DNA from: Planctomycetaceae bacterium
GTDB taxonomy: Bacteria; Planctomycetota; Planctomycetia; Pirellulales; Pirellulaceae
Length of the DNA stretch: 52,220 nt
Assembly: GCA_018660825.1 (NCBI GenBank)
Contig: JABJJO010000081.1
Coordinates: 1-52,220, forward strand
Reading direction: 5' to 3'
The translations under genes were made by a program, and so were the position numbers. The notes under the pieces are model-generated. The model ran no database searches. It was not told where the DNA came from and was given only the letters and a program-made list of their open reading frames with translations. Below, in pieces: positions 18,096 through 26,804 of this stretch. Positions within the stretch are counted from its first letter, which is position 1, and each line of letters opens with the position of its first letter.

Positions 18096-21000
18096 CTATA
18101 GCGTTTTGATGATGCTGGCACCAAAGGTGAAGCCACCGCCGAAAGCACAGAGTCCGAGTGTTTTGTCGGATTCTAGCGAGGGTAGCAATTCGTGCAGGCA
18201 GAGAGGAATCGTGCTGCTTGAAGTGTTGCCGTGTTGTGCAATATTACTGAACACTTGTGGATTGATGCGATGCTGGATCGCGTCAATGATACGTTGGTTC
18301 GCTTGATGAGGCACCACTAAATCGAGTTCATCGACCTGGATCCCATCGCGATCACAAACGCGATTCAAACTGTTCATCATACATCGCACGGCTTCTTGGA
18401 ATACTTGGCGACCTTTCATTTGAATGAACCCCGTGTTTCTAAAGGGGACAGATAGTGTGCTGCCATCTTCACCCTTGGCCGATAGTTCAGGACGTTGAAT
18501 ACGAGCAGCAGCATGTTCAAAGTGATTTTCACCGTAGAGTATTGTTGCTGTTGTCGCATCACCGAATAAAATCGAGGTATCGAAATCGTTGAGATCGAGG
18601 AGCGGCGATAGTATCTCGGCTGTGGTAACCAGTACCCGCCCATGAGGCGTGCTTTGCAAGAAATCATATCCAGATTGCAATGCGTACAAATAGCCACTGC
18701 AGGCAGCGCTAATATCATACGCTTGGATCATCGTCTCTTTTCCGATAGAGAGCCTATTCAGTATTCGACATGCCATTGAAGGTGTCATCGACATTGGGCT
18801 GGTCGTTGAGCAAATGACCAAATCAATATCATCGATCAGCAATCCTTGCTGGTCCAAGACTTGTTGGCAAGCGTGCACGGATAATGAAATGGCATCTTCG
18901 TTTTTGTCCGCCCAATACCTTTGTCGAATTCCGGTACGCCGGACAATGTCTTCACTGGTCATTGGATTATCGGTGCCCAGTAATTCTTCATTGGTGACGA
19001 TTCGACTTCCTTCGGCGATCTCCACGGTGGACATTCCCACATCAAACGCGCGATGACCACCCGGTTCGCGGGTAAGGACAAGTGTGTTCTGTGATTTGCG
19101 ACGGTGAAGTATAGGATTTCCGATGGCATCTTTAACGACTTGCTTAGCTGGAGAACCGCTAACCGTTTTCAAACGGATCATATTGTCGCCGACGTTGACG
19201 GTGTCCCCAACTTCACACAGAATTTCTGTTACTTCACCGTCAATACTACAGGTAATGTCAAATACACTCTTGGTCGCTTCAACCGAGGCAACCACATCAC
19301 CGCGCTGGAGTTGTTGTCCAGCGTCGACATAGATCTCCACAATTTCAATCGACTCGTCTGCCGGTCCTGAGCCAATGGCTTCAATGAAAGCGTTGCCATC
19401 GGTGGGCGTTGATTTCTCTTCCCAGTGGAGATCCAAATCTAACAACTCCGCTGCTGCGGCCAACGTACGTTTGAAACCTGGGAGTATGAGAGTTTGATTG
19501 GGGAAGTTACAGGGAATATGTGTATCGGGTCGAGTGATGCGCCGCATGGCAATGGGTAATTTAGCTTTTTCGGCTACGGTTGCAATAACTTCCGCACCAA
19601 GTCCACACGTTTGGTTGTCTTCATGCACTACGATGAGGCGCGCTGTTTTTTCAGCCGAGGAAAGTACGAGCTTCTGATCCCACGGTGAGATGCTACGTAA
19701 ATCAATGACATCCGTCGCGATTCCCACTTGCTCAAGAGCGGTCGCCGTTTGTTCGCAAATGCTGACCGTGTTGCCCCAGCCGACCAGTGTGAGGTCGTGG
19801 CCTGATTGAATTTTACGAGCGACGCCGAGCGGCACGAATTGTTCATGGACGTCAGCGGACGTGGCTTTATCGGAATCGTTAAGACACGTTTTGGGATACA
19901 AGAAAACGGTGGGGCGTTGCGATAAGAATGCCGCGTTAAGTAGTCCGGCAGCGTCGTGCGCGGAACTGGGCATCACCACATCAATGCCTGGACAATGTGC
20001 CAGGACGCTTTCGTTGGTTTGGGCGTGGTAAGGTCCGAGTCCTGGGCGATATCCTCCGCAGGCGACCATAATAATGACCGGTGCTGACCACTGCCCATCG
20101 CTGCGCCAGTGCATGGTGGCCAATTCATTAACGATTTGGTTATAGGCCGTGGGCATGAAATCTGCAAATTGCAGAAACGCAACGGGTCGTTGACCGGTGA
20201 GTGCTCGACCTATGGATGACCCGATGATGGTTGACTCGGATAGCGGCGAATTCATAACTCGGCCAGGGAATCGAGTGCTCAACCCCCGTGTTACTCCAAA
20301 CACATCCCCCTTGGGGTCTTCGATATCTTCGCCATACAAAGTTACACGCGGGTCGACAAGCAAGTGGTTCAACAGCACCTGCCGCATGGCGTCTTTCATG
20401 TTGAGCATGTTGTCCGTGTCTGTGGCATCACCGCTTTGTACTCCAAAGGTCTCCTTGTTGGGATGTGTTAATTCAACAGGGTGTTGGATACAGGCGTCAA
20501 AGGCAGGTAGTGCATCTTTGGCTTGTAGTGCTTCTTCTTCAGCGGCGGCAACCTGATCGTCAACTTGAGCGCGAATCACTTTTAATTCAGCGGTCGTCAT
20601 TCCATAAGCCGTTAAATGTTCTTCTAGGTTTGCAATTGGATCACCATGCAATTGGGCCTCCGCTAGATCTTCTTCGCTGCGATAGATGGAATGATCATCG
20701 GCATTGGTGTGACTGCGGAGGCGTTCCACTTGCATAACAATCATCGCCGGTTTGCGCTGCTCTCGCATTTCCGCAACCACTTGAGCAAACACTTTATCGG
20801 CAAACAATACGTCTCGCCCGTCGACATAGTGAATTGGCAAACCGAACAGGTCAGTGGCTTGACCATCTGCGCGTGAGAAACAAGTTTGACCTTCGGTGTT
20901 GGTGGAAATTGCCCAGCGGTTGTCTTGTACAATGAACAGCACAGGTAGGTTTGACCGTACGGCTTCAGCCACTCCCTCTAACCACTCTCCTTGTTGCGTC

Positions 21001-21428
21001 GTACCGTCGCCGACACCACAGTAAACAATGGGATGGTTGTCTTGTTCTTTTACGGCCGCAGCGACTCCGGCAGCTTGCAGGGCATTGTTTCCAGTAGGCG
21101 CTACCATGCTCAATACATTGAGTTGCGGATCACTGAAAAACGCTGACATGCGTCGACCACTACCCGGTGCGTATTCGTTACACAGTAAGTTATCGAAAAA
21201 TGTTCGTGGTGAGATTCCTCGTGCGACCAGCAGAGCTCGATCGCGATAATGGCAGTGTAGCCAGTCGTCTGGAGTTAAGTATTCGGCGAGTGCGGCGGTT
21301 GCTTCATGGCCGGCACCGGATAGATGGAAAAACGCCTCGCCACGACTGGCAATCTGCTGCTCAACGCGATCAATCTCTCGGGCAATGAGCATTGTGCGAT
21401 ATAGTGTAAGCAGTTTATTGCGGTTCAT
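18096..21428 (-). CDS. E1-alpha / E1-beta / lipoyl-like / beta-ketoacyl-ACP synthase III fusion protein
   Basis: A 1110-residue protein. Domains, numbered from ATG 21428: E1-alpha (about 1-327), with GVGDGTTQQGEW (GDG 140-142) and DNRWAIST as in branched-chain 2-oxoacid dehydrogenase. E1-beta (about 342-662), with GEDIEDPKGDVFGVT and the DLRSISPWD block. A lipoyl/biotinyl-like domain (about 670-757), with K720 in VEATKSVFDI. A KAS III (FabH-type) domain (about 787-1110), with RRTGIRQR, catalytic C910 (DISAACSGY), H1041 (VPHQANQRI) and N1068 (QHGNTSSST). All three condensing residues are present. There is no E2 acyltransferase core. I infer that a 2-oxo acid is decarboxylated, loaded on K720 and passed to C910 for condensation with malonyl-ACP. 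A GTG at 21437 is in frame, but GGTGAG sits before ATG 21428. The gene stands alone. Confidence 0.93.
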   Translation of the reverse strand: MNRNKLLTLYRTMLIAREIDRVEQQIASRGEAFFHLSGAGHEATAALAEYLTPDDWLHCHYRDRALLVARGISPRTFFDNLLCNEYAPGSGRRMSAFFSDPQLNVLSMVAPTGNNALQAAGVAAAVKEQDNHPIVYCGVGDGTTQQGEWLEGVAEAVRSNLPVLFIVQDNRWAISTNTEGQTCFSRADGQATDLFGLPIHYVDGRDVLFADKVFAQVVAEMREQRKPAMIVMQVERLRSHTNADDHSIYRSEEDLAEAQLHGDPIANLEEHLTAYGMTTAELKVIRAQVDDQVAAAEEEALQAKDALPAFDACIQHPVELTHPNKETFGVQSGDATDTDNMLNMKDAMRQVLLNHLLVDPRVTLYGEDIEDPKGDVFGVTRGLSTRFPGRVMNSPLSESTIIGSSIGRALTGQRPVAFLQFADFMPTAYNQIVNELATMHWRSDGQWSAPVIIMVACGGYRPGLGPYHAQTNESVLAHCPGIDVVMPSSAHDAAGLLNAAFLSQRPTVFLYPKTCLNDSDKATSADVHEQFVPLGVARKIQSGHDLTLVGWGNTVSICEQTATALEQVGIATDVIDLRSISPWDQKLVLSSAEKTARLIVVHEDNQTCGLGAEVIATVAEKAKLPIAMRRITRPDTHIPCNFPNQTLILPGFKRTLAAAAELLDLDLHWEEKSTPTDGNAFIEAIGSGPADESIEIVEIYVDAGQQLQRGDVVASVEATKSVFDITCSIDGEVTEILCEVGDTVNVGDNMIRLKTVSGSPAKQVVKDAIGNPILHRRKSQNTLVLTREPGGHRAFDVGMSTVEIAEGSRIVTNEELLGTDNPMTSEDIVRRTGIRQRYWADKNEDAISLSVHACQQVLDQQGLLIDDIDLVICSTTSPMSMTPSMACRILNRLSIGKETMIQAYDISAACSGYLYALQSGYDFLQSTPHGRVLVTTAEILSPLLDLNDFDTSILFGDATTATILYGENHFEHAAARIQRPELSAKGEDGSTLSVPFRNTGFIQMKGRQVFQEAVRCMMNSLNRVCDRDGIQVDELDLVVPHQANQRIIDAIQHRINPQVFSNIAQHGNTSSSTIPLCLHELLPSLESDKTLGLCAFGGGFTFGASIIKTL

Positions 21429-21644
21429 CTTGCTCACCGATATTCAAAAAAGAAAGTGTTCAAAGAATTGCTTCTTTGGAACTGTTCAAATTCTACCGAA
21501 TAACGATATATTAATGCACTACGAATATTGGTAAATCAACGTGCAATCCTAGAATGCATCCCTTTTTTTTAGGGGGGTACCGGTACACTTTGCAGCAGAG
21601 AGAATGAACTGGTCGTTGCCGCCTATCGCTGACTCTTGGAAGTT

Positions 21645-24029
21645 CTATTTGACATCCAGCAAACGGACGGCTTCTTTGAGTAAGAAATCGGTGTCCATAA
21701 ACGGTTCATAACTGATGTCCTGCCAGCGAACTAAACCGTCGGCATCAATGATAAACGTACCGTGTAAAGGCTGCTCTTCGAAGTCATCATGCACTCGATA
21801 TTCTTTGAATATTTCAAGTTTTGGGTCATTCACAATAGTGAATGGTAGCTTGCCATCAAAATGCTTGATCGATTGTTTGAGATTTTCATTGTCATCGGAG
21901 CTGATCGCTAAAATATCAAAGCCAGCAGCGGTGAATTTGGCATAGTTATCGATAACTTTTTGCAACTGTTCCGCACATGCTAGGCAACCATGCCCAAGGT
22001 AGAAAACGACGATTGTTGGTTTTCCGTTGAACTCTTTGACGCTTGAAAATTTGCGATTACGATGATCTCGCAGTGTGAATTCGGGCGCTGCTGAAGGTTG
22101 CCAGCGAAAGGGTCCTAGTGTATCCAGGTCAGGTCGATTGCCAATGTCGTCACGCAGTTTAAGCTCTTGATTCCATTGGCCATCGCATCCCAGATCAGCG
22201 GCAATGGCAGTAATGCGAGCAAACACTGGTGACTGCATATCGATCGAACCAGAGATTGCTTGTAATTCTTCAAATGCGGTTTTTGCTTCTTTTGTTTTTT
22301 CCGCGGCATGTAGAATTTCAACTTGCAACGCCAGCGGTTGAACTTCTTTGGCATGCGATTTGACATGAGCCGCCGCTGCTTTAATAGCGCCGTCGGTGTC
22401 ACCACTGGTTTGTTGACATTTAGCAATCGTCATGCGGTCAACGGAACCAGCTTTACGTAGTAGTTCCAGTGCTTTTTCGTGCTCTCCATTTTTCAAATGG
22501 GTGTAACCGTTTAATGCGGCAATGGCTTGCTCACAGTCGTGGACCTTTTTATCCCAAACGCGGCGGGCATCAGTCGTAGCCTTGGTAATCGCTTTATTCT
22601 TGTCGGCTTCTTTCTTTTTCGTATCTTTTGCTTGTTCAGCTTCTGCTTTGGTCTTCGCTGTTTCGCCAGCTTTATCTCGCTCCGAGCTATTGTGGTTAAG
22701 TAAGGTTTGCAGCTCTTTTTTGAGTGCGTCGGTTTGTGCGGTTTGTCCAAGCATGGCATGAGCGATACCGACATACTTCAGGCGTTTGACTTGTTCGGCT
22801 TCAATCGATGTAGGCTCCAGTATGGCCGTATTAGCAAGGGTAATCATGTCTTGCCATCGTTCGTACATGTAGAGGGTCGTGAACAGGCGAGCTCGACCGT
22901 AATAAGAACTGCTGCCACGTCGCGCAAGTGTGTTGTATTTGGGGTGTCGTGGTAATGTGGTAAGGTTTTGTGCTAGTGCGATGGCATCCTCAACTCGGCC
23001 AATATTCAAAAAGTTGCGAGTGCACCATTCGTTGTTATGAGCGTAGTTGTGAATTTGATCAGGCAGTACGCGATCACGCATCATATGCGAATGGTCCACT
23101 CGAGCGGACGCTTCTTGTTGCCAGGCGGCATCATCGTAGCGTTTGACTCGTGAGAATGTGTGTCCGGGCATGTGCCACATGTGCGCAATTCCTGGTGTGC
23201 TTTGACCACATAGAATTGCGGATTTCAGCGCGAGCGTTGGTTTCTTGTAATCCCATAAGTGAATGCGATAGTGGTGGCAAGGATGCATGGGATTTTTTTC
23301 GAGGATCTGTCCGATGATTGCATCAAGGGCCACATAACTAGCTGTGCCACCGGACTGGCTGCGGTTACTGTACATCGCCACTGCTAGAAAGGCCTTGGCC
23401 TCAAGGTTTTCGGGGTAGTCAATGCAGAGTTGTTCCAGCTTTTTAATGTAAGCATCCGCCCGCTCTTTTCTTTTAGCCGCATCTGCTTTGACGTACGCTG
23501 ACATCGAATCAATAAAGCGACGTTCTGTATCGGTAATTCCTTCGGTCAACTTGGTGGCTTCTGCCATAAACACTTTGGATCGTTTGCTATTGGACTTGTT
23601 CGCCATTGCCATGCCCCAATAGGCCATGGCACATTTAGGGTCAAGTTTGTGGACTTGTCGAAATGCACGCTCTGCTTCTAAATACCAAAATCCGTGCAGA
23701 GCAGAGATGCCTTGATTGAAGAATTTCTGAGCGAGTTCACTTTCCGTAGTTACCGGGAAATCAACATTTGCCATCCCGGGAATAAGATATGCCTGTTGAC
23801 GAGGACCTTCGTTGAATGCCTCACCATGATAAGAGTGCCCAGCCAAGGGGCCAGCAATATTGTCTTCATTTTCCTCAGTGGCTTTCGCGCCTTCCGGTGC
23901 GTCACTGTTTTCAGCGGAAACTTCTTTTTCAGATGTTTTGTCGTTCGATTTCGGTTCTTGTGCAATTAATACGGTAGCACAGAATAATAAACAACTAAGC
24001 GAACAGGCTTTCGTAAGGAACGAAGTCAT
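21645..24029 (-). CDS. Secreted TPR protein with C-terminal AhpC/TSA-like redoxin domain
   Basis: About 794 residues. A signal peptide (MTSFLTKACSLSCLLFCATVLIA) is followed by a charged linker. A large helical region then has TPR character, including FFNQGISALHGFWYLEAERAF and KCAMAYWGMAMANKSN. A Lys/Ala/Glu-rich coiled coil follows (about residues 460-505). The C-terminus is a redoxin domain opening FTLRDHRNRKFSSVKEF, with the active-site-like GHGCLACAEQ, a CxxC. It is probably a periplasmic thiol protein; the partner is unknown. I place the start at ATG 24029, not at the frame's first codon at 24188, because the signal peptide begins there and a longer start would overlap the S4 gene. Confidence 0.88.
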   Translation of the reverse strand: MTSFLTKACSLSCLLFCATVLIAQEPKSNDKTSEKEVSAENSDAPEGAKATEENEDNIAGPLAGHSYHGEAFNEGPRQQAYLIPGMANVDFPVTTESELAQKFFNQGISALHGFWYLEAERAFRQVHKLDPKCAMAYWGMAMANKSNSKRSKVFMAEATKLTEGITDTERRFIDSMSAYVKADAAKRKERADAYIKKLEQLCIDYPENLEAKAFLAVAMYSNRSQSGGTASYVALDAIIGQILEKNPMHPCHHYRIHLWDYKKPTLALKSAILCGQSTPGIAHMWHMPGHTFSRVKRYDDAAWQQEASARVDHSHMMRDRVLPDQIHNYAHNNEWCTRNFLNIGRVEDAIALAQNLTTLPRHPKYNTLARRGSSSYYGRARLFTTLYMYERWQDMITLANTAILEPTSIEAEQVKRLKYVGIAHAMLGQTAQTDALKKELQTLLNHNSSERDKAGETAKTKAEAEQAKDTKKKEADKNKAITKATTDARRVWDKKVHDCEQAIAALNGYTHLKNGEHEKALELLRKAGSVDRMTIAKCQQTSGDTDGAIKAAAAHVKSHAKEVQPLALQVEILHAAEKTKEAKTAFEELQAISGSIDMQSPVFARITAIAADLGCDGQWNQELKLRDDIGNRPDLDTLGPFRWQPSAAPEFTLRDHRNRKFSSVKEFNGKPTIVVFYLGHGCLACAEQLQKVIDNYAKFTAAGFDILAISSDDNENLKQSIKHFDGKLPFTIVNDPKLEIFKEYRVHDDFEEQPLHGTFIIDADGLVRWQDISYEPFMDTDFLLKEAVRLLDVK

Positions 24030-24171
24030 TGAATTTCTCTGTAGGTAATGTTGAAGTTTATTTGACCAATCAATGTTGACTAGAATTATAATGTTTTTAG
24101 GACTGAGCGTAAACATTCGTAGTTGAGTGTATTGGTGTGGGGGAGTGCTATTAATCCTCCGAAAGAAGAGG

Positions 24172-24405
24172 TTAGTCGATGCCCACAACTAATTCTTGGC
24201 TATCGAATACAACGAGATCGCCGTCAACGAGCTTCTTACGGCGGGCTGTACAAGTTTCACCATTAAGTGTCACTAAACCACTTTGAATCATGAACTTAGC
24301 TTGACCGCCAGATTCAACGAGATTCATGAGTTTCAAGAAATGGTCGAGGCGGATTGTAGCGGGTAGGGGTTGAGGCGAGTCATCTGTGGGATTGGAGTCA
24401 GTCAT
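24172..24405 (-). CDS. Small S4-domain RNA-binding protein
   Basis: A 77-residue protein made almost entirely of an S4 RNA-binding fold: IRLDHFLKLMNLVESGGQAK, IQSGLVTLNGE, then RRKKLVDGDLVVF. This is the YbcJ/YaaA-type single-S4 family, which binds structured RNA and may act in ribosome biology. It lies 33 bases after the EEP-family gene on the same strand and 142 bases before the TPR-redoxin gene. No clear ribosome site precedes the ATG, so it may be translated from the upstream transcript. Confidence 0.88.
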   Translation of the reverse strand: MTDSNPTDDSPQPLPATIRLDHFLKLMNLVESGGQAKFMIQSGLVTLNGETCTARRKKLVDGDLVVFDSQELVVGID

Positions 24406-24438
24406 ATGTTGTGTAGGATCAACGCTTGCAGGTGAGAG

Positions 24439-25458
24439 TTATTTTATTTTGAAGATTGCGACGACTGGATAGTGGTCACTGACATCACGTTCGTGACTGG
24501 GAATTGAATAATAGCCGTTGAAGTGATCCGTGTCCTGTTCGCCATTGATGACCAATTGTTTCGCAGTTTCGATACTACTGAAAATTAAGTCGTGTTCGCT
24601 GTCGGTGTCAGCTAGCAATGCGGGACTGACGAGTAGGTGGTCAAATTGTTTCCCGGCCATGTGGGTTGTTCGTTGCGAGGAGAGAAGCTTCAAATGTAAG
24701 TCAAAGAGCGACGAACTGCTGGGTAATCCTGTCGTGCCACACAGTAGCGCTAGGTCATCTCCAGCCGAAACGTTGTCGCAAACACACGGAGTATTAATAT
24801 CGCCAATGACGATTACGTTTTCATCGTTGGCAATCATCGGTTTTGTCCAATGTTGCAATAGTCGGCATTGACGCAAACGCGGTGCGGCTCCTCGCTCTCC
24901 GGCTCGTAAGTGTACATTGCAAATAGTCAATGTCTGATGGCCGGTTGGTGTCAACCAACGAAAAGTGGCAAACAGATGCTTGGAGAGGTTGTAGTATTGC
25001 TTGCTGTCGTACATCGTTTTAGTTTGTTCACGTCGTTCGCATTTTTCGAATCCGCTGGTGTATAAAAATGCGACATCTTGTTCGGTGTACGTATCGCGAC
25101 CTTTAATAAAGGCAACCTGATACTCAAGGCCATGTTGGGTCTTGAGTACCTCCGCAAGTTCCTGCACCACTTTTTTATTTTCGATTTCCTGTAGTGCGAG
25201 AATAGTTGGCTTTATTTTTGCAATGACTCGCGCTGCCTCATCTCGTTTCCAGTGCCAATCAGCCGCAGTTGGAGCGGATAGTTTTTTAGCGAGCGGCGAT
25301 TTATTGTCACTTTGATCATGGTCAAAAAACCACTCGAGATTCCACGTGGCAATTTTGATCTCCGTGGGAGCTTGATCGGCAGCCGAACCCAAAGTGCAGC
25401 AAAAACTGGTTGCTGTGAAAATGGCAAGTGTCAGTGCAATTTGAATAGATGTTCGCAT
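24439..25458 (-). CDS. Secreted endonuclease/exonuclease/phosphatase family protein
   Basis: A 339-residue protein with a signal peptide (about 1-27). The EEP fold motifs occur in order: ATWNLEWFFD (metal Asn), LALQEIEN (metal Glu), CNVHLRAG (His), VIGDINTPC (GD-x-N) and SDHYPVVA (catalytic His). These are complete, so Mg-dependent phosphodiester or phosphatase activity is likely. Export suggests a role in using extracellular DNA or phosphate esters rather than repair. The exact substrate cannot be told from sequence. It is divergent from the wecE-like gene across 180 bases. Confidence 0.9.
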   Translation of the reverse strand: MRTSIQIALTLAIFTATSFCCTLGSAADQAPTEIKIATWNLEWFFDHDQSDNKSPLAKKLSAPTAADWHWKRDEAARVIAKIKPTILALQEIENKKVVQELAEVLKTQHGLEYQVAFIKGRDTYTEQDVAFLYTSGFEKCERREQTKTMYDSKQYYNLSKHLFATFRWLTPTGHQTLTICNVHLRAGERGAAPRLRQCRLLQHWTKPMIANDENVIVIGDINTPCVCDNVSAGDDLALLCGTTGLPSSSSLFDLHLKLLSSQRTTHMAGKQFDHLLVSPALLADTDSEHDLIFSSIETAKQLVINGEQDTDHFNGYYSIPSHERDVSDHYPVVAIFKIK

Positions 25459-25638
25459 GGTATTGATTTTAAATGGGCCAAGCTATAATAGGAAAACATG
25501 ATGACACCAGACACTAAATAGAGTTGGTTGTCATGGTTGTGACAAGATAACAGTATACTCTTATATGGTGTACATGAAGTAAATGTTACTTTTCAAATGG
25601 CGTCCCGAAAAGACATGAGTGGGATCAGAGGAGAATGA

Positions 25639-26772
25639 GTGGATTACGCGATACCATTTAACAAGCCGTTTCTGAGTGGGAATGAGCTGGATTATGTGTC
25701 CCAAGCTGTTTCTGGAGGAGATATCTCCGGAGATGGTGAATTTTCGCGGCGTTGCTCAACGTTACTCGAATCACAATTTGGTATTAAAAAAGTATTGCTA
25801 ACTCCGTCTTGCACCGCTGCTCTAGAGATGTCCATCATGATTTTGGGGATCGGTGCTGGCGATGAGGTGATCATGCCTTCGTTCACATTCGTTTCCACGG
25901 CCAATGCTGTGGTACGTGCCGGAGCGACTCCGGTGTTTGTGGATATTGATTGCTGCACTCTTAACATTGACCCAGCTTGTATTCGTACGGCGATCACAGA
26001 GCGAACGCGCGCTATAATTCCAGTGCATTATGCGGGTGTGGGCTGTGACATGGATGCAATTATGGAGCTTGCAGCGGAATTCAATTTGCAAGTTATTGAA
26101 GATGCAGCTCAAGGGGTCAATGCTTTTCATCATACTCAGACGCTCGGAGCAATTGGCGCCTTAGGAACGTATAGCTTTCATCAGACCAAGAACTTTAGTT
26201 GTGGTGAGGGTGGAGCGTTATGTATCAACGATGAAGCATTGATTGAGCGTGCGGAGATTGTTCGAGAAAAGGGGACCAATCGGAGCCAATTTCTACAGGG
26301 CACTGTCGATAAATATACTTGGATCGATGTCGGTTCGTCCTATTTACCGAATGAGTTAACAGCGGCTTTTTTGTTAGGGCAACTCGAAGCTGTCGATACG
26401 ATTACTCAGCAGCGGCGCGAGTGTTACCAACGATACATGAAATCGTTCCAAGGTTTAGCTGAGGCGGGAAAAATGACACTGCCAACGATTCCAGATGCCT
26501 GTCGCAGTAATTACCACTTATTCCATATCCTCGTCCCGACGCCCCAGCAGCGACAGGGATTGATCAGTCGGTTAAACGAACAGGGAATTCATGCTGTATT
26601 TCATTATGTTCCGCTGCATTGCTCACCGATGGGAATTACATTGAATAGCGAGCAACCAGCGTTGCCAGTTACGGAATCATGTAGCGAGCGTCTGGTACGT
26701 TTACCGATTTATCCGGGACTGACGAACGAACAGCAAGACCGAATTATGGCTGAAGTGCAAGCATTTTTGTAG
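25639..26772 (+). CDS. wecE: dTDP-4-amino-4,6-dideoxygalactose transaminase (WecE/RffA type)
   Basis: A 377-residue PLP aminotransferase of the DegT/DnrJ/EryC1 family, closely following WecE throughout: SGDGEFSRRC, LLTPSCTAALEM, DEVIMPSFTFVSTANAVV, VHYAGVGCDMD, EDAAQGV, and REKGTNRSQF with VDKYTWIDVGSSY. The PLP-binding lysine lies in SFHQTKNFSCGEGGA. It converts dTDP-4-dehydro-6-deoxyglucose to dTDP-4-amino-4,6-dideoxygalactose, a sugar used in surface polysaccharides. The start is GTG 25639, with AGAGGAGA (25627-25634) just upstream; no ATG fits. It is convergent with the glycosyltransferase genes, which fits a glycan locus. Confidence 0.93.
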   Translation: MDYAIPFNKPFLSGNELDYVSQAVSGGDISGDGEFSRRCSTLLESQFGIKKVLLTPSCTAALEMSIMILGIGAGDEVIMPSFTFVSTANAVVRAGATPVFVDIDCCTLNIDPACIRTAITERTRAIIPVHYAGVGCDMDAIMELAAEFNLQVIEDAAQGVNAFHHTQTLGAIGALGTYSFHQTKNFSCGEGGALCINDEALIERAEIVREKGTNRSQFLQGTVDKYTWIDVGSSYLPNELTAAFLLGQLEAVDTITQQRRECYQRYMKSFQGLAEAGKMTLPTIPDACRSNYHLFHILVPTPQQRQGLISRLNEQGIHAVFHYVPLHCSPMGITLNSEQPALPVTESCSERLVRLPIYPGLTNEQQDRIMAEVQAFL

Positions 26773-26804
26773 TCTCGGTTATTCGTGCAATACGCATTTT
26801 GAAT

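Noticed and set aside
21560-21586. CCC-T8-AGGGGGG tract and GTACCGGTAC palindrome between two minus-strand genes
   Set aside because: On the transcribed strand there is no T run after the stem, so a terminator is not supported; the palindrome is short and could be chance.
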